DNA of 59,488 nucleotides from an uncultured Clostridium sp. (GTDB lineage: Bacteria; Bacillota; Clostridia; Peptostreptococcales; Peptostreptococcaceae): the NCBI GenBank assembly GCA_945931665.1, contig CAMEPL010000005.1, positions 1-59,488 of the forward strand. Direction: 5' to 3'. This document shows, one piece after another, positions 55,930 through 59,488 of the stretch. Both the position numbers and the translations under genes were made by a program. Every line of letters starts with the position of its first letter. The first letter of the stretch is position 1. The notes beneath the pieces are model-generated. The model searched no databases, was not told the origin of the DNA, and saw only the letters and a list, made by a program, of their open reading frames with translations.

Positions 55930-57828
55930 ATGAAAGAACAAATTCATGTAATAGACAAAAGAAAAGTGAGCAATGAAGAACTAAAACAAATACTATTAGA
56001 AAACAAAAACATAAAATTTGTATCTCTAGTGGGTGTTGACCTTGGAGGAAATGCAACAGATGAAAAAATACCAGTTAGTTTATTATTAGATGATGTAGAT
56101 GACTTTTTAAAATCTGCAATACAAACAGATGGTTCGAGTGTTGAACTGCATAATATAGCTACATTAAATAATGCTAAAGTAGATTTAATGCCAGATCAAG
56201 ACTGTAATTGGTATGTTGATTATAATTTACAAAATATAGATAAAGAAACAGGACTTCCAGTAGGGACTCTTAAAATACCGGCTCTTTTAATACATGACAA
56301 TAAAAGAGTAGGTTCTAGAGGAATACTTAGAAAAGCACAGTCAAACTTTAAAAAGTCATTAATTGAAATATTTACTGAATATCCAAAAGTATTAAAGAGT
56401 ATAGGTGTGGATAGTGTAAATGATATAGAAGATATTGTCTTAACTGCAGCTACAGAATTAGAATTCTGGGTAAATACTCCAGAAGATAAAGCTGATTTAG
56501 AGCAATTATCTGTATCACAAAGTTTAAAAGAACAATACTGGAAAAGAACTCACGGAATAATAAGAACTTGTTTGGAACAATCATTAGAAAAATTAGAGAA
56601 AATGGGAATATCTCCAGAAATGGCTCACAAAGAAGTTGGTGGGATTGCTAGTTCTATAACTAGAGATGGAAAAACTAAACATGCTATGGAACAGCTTGAA
56701 ATATCTTGGAAATTTGACACTCCAATACAAGCAGCTGATAATGAAATGGCAGTAAGGGAAGTAGTAGAAGATATATTCACAATAAATGGTTTAGAGGTTA
56801 CATTTAAAGCAAAACCAATTCAAGGTGTTGCAGGAAGTGGTGGACATACTCATTTTGGCGTAAGTTTAATTCTTAAAGATGGAACATTTAAAAACTTATT
56901 TGCACCAAAAGATATGACAAAGGATTACTTAAGTGAAATAGGATATGGTGCTTTAATGGGACTTTTACATAATTATGAAGTTATAAATCCTATAGTTACT
57001 AATAGTATAGATGGATTTGAGAGACTTGTACCAGGATTTGAAGCTCCAGTTTGCATAGTTACTTCATTAGGACATACTTATGAAACACCATCTAGAAATA
57101 GATCTGTACTTGTAGGACTTATAAGAGATGCTAAAAAACCTAAATCACTTAGATTTGAACTTAGATCACCAAATCCACTTTCAAATACTTATTTAGTTAT
57201 GGCAGCAGGATATCAAGCTATGCTAGATGGTATAAAATTTGCAGCTAAGAGTGGTTTAGATACTAAAGCTTTAGAAAAAGAATTATCTAAAAATATCGGG
57301 GAAGAAGGTCTATATTTAGAAAAAGATAGAAAATACAGAGATGAAAACAATGTATTTGATTACTATAATGAGCAAGAAAGAAATGAAAGATTTGGTATTC
57401 CACCTGCAACAGTATATGAAAACATGTTAAATCTAGATAAATATAAAGAAAAATTAGAATGCTTAAAAGATGGAAATGTATTTACTGATAGTATAATTGA
57501 CTCATTTAGATATGGTTCTCTTGATAAATGGAAAAAAGAATTAAGACATAGAATAATACATGACGATATGGAAGTATTAAGAGGTTATGTAAAATTACAC
57601 AACAAAGAAAATATGGATGCTTTAGATGAAGTTAACTGGAATAAAATTTCAGATATAAAATTCAATATCATGAAAGATACCTTAACTAGAAAATCATTAT
57701 TTACAAGAATAAACGATGCTATAGATGCTAAAGACTATGAAAAAGTTTCAACACTACAATTAGAGCTTAGCAAATATATGGAAGAAATAAGAGTATTATA
57801 TTCAAACTATAAAAAGAATATTTATTAA
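55930..57828 (+). CDS. Glutamine synthetase family protein with long C-terminal extension
   Basis: This 632-residue protein has glutamine synthetase motifs in order: TDGSSVELHNIATL, DLMPDQDCNWYVD, TELEFWV, KEVGGIASSI, AADNEMAVREVVEDI, KPIQGVAGSGGHTHFGVSL (ATP and glutamate site), NSIDGFERLVPGFEAPV, SRNRSVLVGLIR and LRFELRSPNPLSNTYLV. The catalytic core ends near residue 450. About 150 further residues, largely helical and charged, follow, making it longer than type I enzymes (about 445-470) and shorter than type III (about 700). It may be a true glutamine synthetase or a specialised relative. AGGGGGAGC precedes the ATG. Confidence 0.88.
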   Translation: MKEQIHVIDKRKVSNEELKQILLENKNIKFVSLVGVDLGGNATDEKIPVSLLLDDVDDFLKSAIQTDGSSVELHNIATLNNAKVDLMPDQDCNWYVDYNLQNIDKETGLPVGTLKIPALLIHDNKRVGSRGILRKAQSNFKKSLIEIFTEYPKVLKSIGVDSVNDIEDIVLTAATELEFWVNTPEDKADLEQLSVSQSLKEQYWKRTHGIIRTCLEQSLEKLEKMGISPEMAHKEVGGIASSITRDGKTKHAMEQLEISWKFDTPIQAADNEMAVREVVEDIFTINGLEVTFKAKPIQGVAGSGGHTHFGVSLILKDGTFKNLFAPKDMTKDYLSEIGYGALMGLLHNYEVINPIVTNSIDGFERLVPGFEAPVCIVTSLGHTYETPSRNRSVLVGLIRDAKKPKSLRFELRSPNPLSNTYLVMAAGYQAMLDGIKFAAKSGLDTKALEKELSKNIGEEGLYLEKDRKYRDENNVFDYYNEQERNERFGIPPATVYENMLNLDKYKEKLECLKDGNVFTDSIIDSFRYGSLDKWKKELRHRIIHDDMEVLRGYVKLHNKENMDALDEVNWNKISDIKFNIMKDTLTRKSLFTRINDAIDAKDYEKVSTLQLELSKYMEEIRVLYSNYKKNIY

Positions 57829-57838
57829 TTTTAGATTC

Positions 57839-57884
57839 AAACTGCTACATAGATGGAAAATTCCAGATATGTAGCAGTTTTTTT
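57839..57884 (+). terminator. Rho-independent terminator after the glutamine synthetase-family gene
   Basis: AAACTGCTACATA pairs with TATGTAGCAGTTT, with an inner GGAA/TTCC stem, followed by a run of T. Confidence 0.92.
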
Positions 57885-57932
57885 AATGAATAATACAAAA
57901 TTATATTTATATACTTAAATATATTATATAAA

Positions 57933-58313
57933 TTAAAATTTAAAAATATGAAATAGTACAAAGATTATAATTATATATGACGCAAATTTTCTTAAATAAT
58001 GGGATGTAACCTTTGAAAATAAATTTAAATCAAATGTAATTATAATAATTAATAAAGTGAGAATAAAAATATTTAAATTAAAGAAAGTTATAAATTTAAA
58101 AAGACACGTTATATGAATTAGAAAAAATATAAAACAACTTATAAGCAAAAATCTATTATATTTAGATAAAATAGGCAAAATTTTATTTATCAATTTTCTT
58201 ACATTTAAGATGTTTATTTTAAAATAAATATCTTGTAGAAGGTATGAAAGTAAGTTAACAAACAAGATGAGTGTACATATAATTCCGCTTATGATGCCTA
58301 ATATTTTAATCAT
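57933..58313 (-). CDS. Four-helix membrane protein, function unknown
   Basis: This 126-residue, very hydrophobic protein has four predicted membrane helices. Histidines fall inside helix 2 (FFLIHITCLF) and helix 4 (FVLFHIFKF), and one in the loop before helix 4, a layout reminiscent of small b-type cytochromes, but the evidence is thin. The frame extends to a TTG at 58328, yet GAGGAGGG lies between that codon and the ATG at 58313, so the ATG is chosen. I do not recognise a family. It is transcribed away from the next gene. Confidence 0.65.
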   Translation of the reverse strand: MIKILGIISGIICTLILFVNLLSYLLQDIYFKINILNVRKLINKILPILSKYNRFLLISCFIFFLIHITCLFKFITFFNLNIFILTLLIIIITFDLNLFSKVTSHYLRKFASYIIIIFVLFHIFKF

Positions 58314-58746
58314 AAGATCCCTCCTCAATATAAAATATCTGTTAATAATTATATATTTAAGAAGATGACAAAAAAGTATATATTAGATACAAGAATATAT
58401 AATTTTTTAGTATGTTACAATTTTGTTAAATAATAAAATTAGGCATAATTTAAAGGAATTATAATTCTAAAAATAGAATATATAAATATAAAATATATTT
58501 ATTAAATAGAAGATAATTTTTATTTATATGTTTAGTAGGATTTTAATACTTGGCGAAAAATCAGCATTATATTTTTAAATAATTGGTGCAATGAATTTAC
58601 TATTTTTTTAGGATGTTATGTAGTATAGAAGGTAACTTATATTATATGTTGTAAATAACAAAAATAAATTTTTGGAATATTTATAATATATATTCTTTTA
58701 GTTATCGTCTAATAATTATAAAAGTAAAAAGAGGGGAGCCGATTTT
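58314..58746. other. Divergent intergenic region between two membrane protein genes
   Basis: This 433-base, extremely AT-rich region carries the ribosome sites for both flanking genes and a TATAAT at 58682-58687 without a good -35. I find no ORF, hairpin or repeat in it that I can support. Confidence 0.35.
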
Positions 58747-59412
58747 ATGAAGCGTAAATTAGTGCAAGAAAGTTTAATTTATTGTATCTTACCAATAATT
58801 GCAATCGCAGTTTTTTATAATCAATATCCAAGTATTCCATGGGTAATTTTAACTGTTGGTTTTTTATATACTTTTTATACTAAGAAAAAAGAAAATAGAA
58901 TAAACTACACATTTTCAGCATTTTTTATAATGTTTAGTATTTACTTTATAATGACAAACAATATAAAAGGTGATGCATTAATCCAATTTAACTTAGGTTT
59001 TATTATGTTTTTAGCTATAGGAATATTAATATTAGAGACTATGGATCTTAGTATATGTAAAATTGCTTTTCAAGATATACTTATGATGTTAGGGGAAAAT
59101 AAGATGAGTATATATAAAATAGGCAAAAAGAGCAAAGTAAGCTTAAACTTAAAAAAATTATCCACAATAATTATATTAGAACTATTAAGCTGTGATTTAA
59201 TAGGAATTTACTGTATAAATATTAAGAATATTGGCAATTTAAGTTATCTAGTAAGTTATGAAATTTTAGCAATTATAATATTTACTTTAGTTGAATTATA
59301 TCAATTAAATATAATTAGAAGCAAAATAAAATACATAAAATATAATAATACAAAGCTTATGAAAGAAAAAGTTGATTTAGGTAAAGTTATTAACTTAGAA
59401 CAATATAGATAA
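58747..59412 (+). CDS. Multi-pass membrane protein, function unknown
   Basis: This 221-residue protein has about six hydrophobic segments: near residues 8-24, 28-43, 55-70, 78-96, 138-157 and 165-190. A cytoplasmic-looking basic stretch (about 115-135) and a basic C-terminal tail (SKIKYIKYNNTKLMKEK) follow the positive-inside rule. GAGGGGAGC precedes the ATG. I do not recognise a family. It is a single gene ending at a terminator. Confidence 0.7.
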   Translation: MKRKLVQESLIYCILPIIAIAVFYNQYPSIPWVILTVGFLYTFYTKKKENRINYTFSAFFIMFSIYFIMTNNIKGDALIQFNLGFIMFLAIGILILETMDLSICKIAFQDILMMLGENKMSIYKIGKKSKVSLNLKKLSTIIILELLSCDLIGIYCINIKNIGNLSYLVSYEILAIIIFTLVELYQLNIIRSKIKYIKYNNTKLMKEKVDLGKVINLEQYR

Positions 59413-59418
59413 TATAAG

Positions 59419-59452
59419 AAAAGAGGTTGTTTAACAACCCCTTTATTTTTTT
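59419..59452 (+). terminator. Rho-independent terminator
   Basis: GGTTGTT pairs with AACAACC across a one- to three-base loop, flanked by A-rich and T-rich arms, with a T run. The last 36 bases of the window hold nothing recognisable. Confidence 0.8.
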
Positions 59453-59488
59453 ACTAAAAGACGAGAAGTCTCCTATGTCATGAGCGAA

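Overview
The window is one contiguous block of a low-GC, AT-rich chromosome from a Firmicute. It encodes PolC-type DNA polymerase III, RNase J, RNase Y, a T-box riboswitch, a perfect Bacillus-type LexA box, and strong Shine-Dalgarno sequences of the AGGAGG type. The gene order (iscS-iscU-mnmA-alaS-ireB, fur-RNase J-dacF-scpAB, polC, rimP-nusA-ylxRQ-infB-rbfA-nrnA-truB-ribF-rpsO, pnp-ylxY-M16 peptidase-ymxH-aspartokinase-tepA-ftsK-rimO-pgsA-recA-rny) and the protein sequences look most like Peptostreptococcaceae, that is relatives of Clostridioides, Paraclostridium, Romboutsia or Terrisporobacter. The species cannot be fixed from the sequence alone. I see no rRNA, tRNA, CRISPR array, insertion sequence or prophage.

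Layout. Positions 1-2054 hold sulfur-transfer genes: the end of a cysteine desulfurase, the Fe-S scaffold IscU, and MnmA, which uses desulfurase-derived sulfur on tRNA. Positions 2121-9274 hold T-box-controlled alaS, ireB, a large membrane protein with an alkaline-phosphatase-like ectodomain, ruvX, a DUF1292 gene and fur. Positions 9517-17894 hold RNase J, DacF, a site-2-protease-like peptidase, ScpA/ScpB, a sirtuin and a secreted four-SH3 glucosaminidase with recently duplicated repeats. Positions 17931-23081 hold an orphan HEVGH protein and polC. Positions 23106-31224 are the translation and ribosome-maturation operon, which starts with a promoter-leader-terminator arrangement. Positions 31303-43983 hold DegV, PNPase, YlxY, an M16 peptidase, YmxH, aspartokinase, TepA, FtsK, RimO and PgsA. 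Positions 43984-47208 hold recA, under a LexA box, and RNase Y. Positions 47332-50127 hold two accessory-looking genes with degenerate catalytic motifs: a superfamily 1 helicase-like protein and a tyrosine-recombinase-like protein. Positions 50292-57884 hold purB, a MarR regulator, an aminotransferase, exodeoxyribonuclease III, a DEDD exonuclease and a glutamine synthetase-family gene with paired dyads downstream of its promoter. The window ends with two divergent membrane proteins of unknown function.

Most of the window is conserved housekeeping sequence. The best candidates for something undescribed are the degenerate helicase-like/recombinase-like pair (47332-50127), the helically phased dyads ahead of the glutamine synthetase gene (55862-55895), leader RNAs with early terminators ahead of rimP and ftsK, and the unusual start region of rny. 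Start codons were moved from the longest open frame where a ribosome binding site clearly supports a different start (fur, glucosaminidase, ylxR, nrnA, M16 peptidase, ftsK, recombinase, 126-residue membrane protein).
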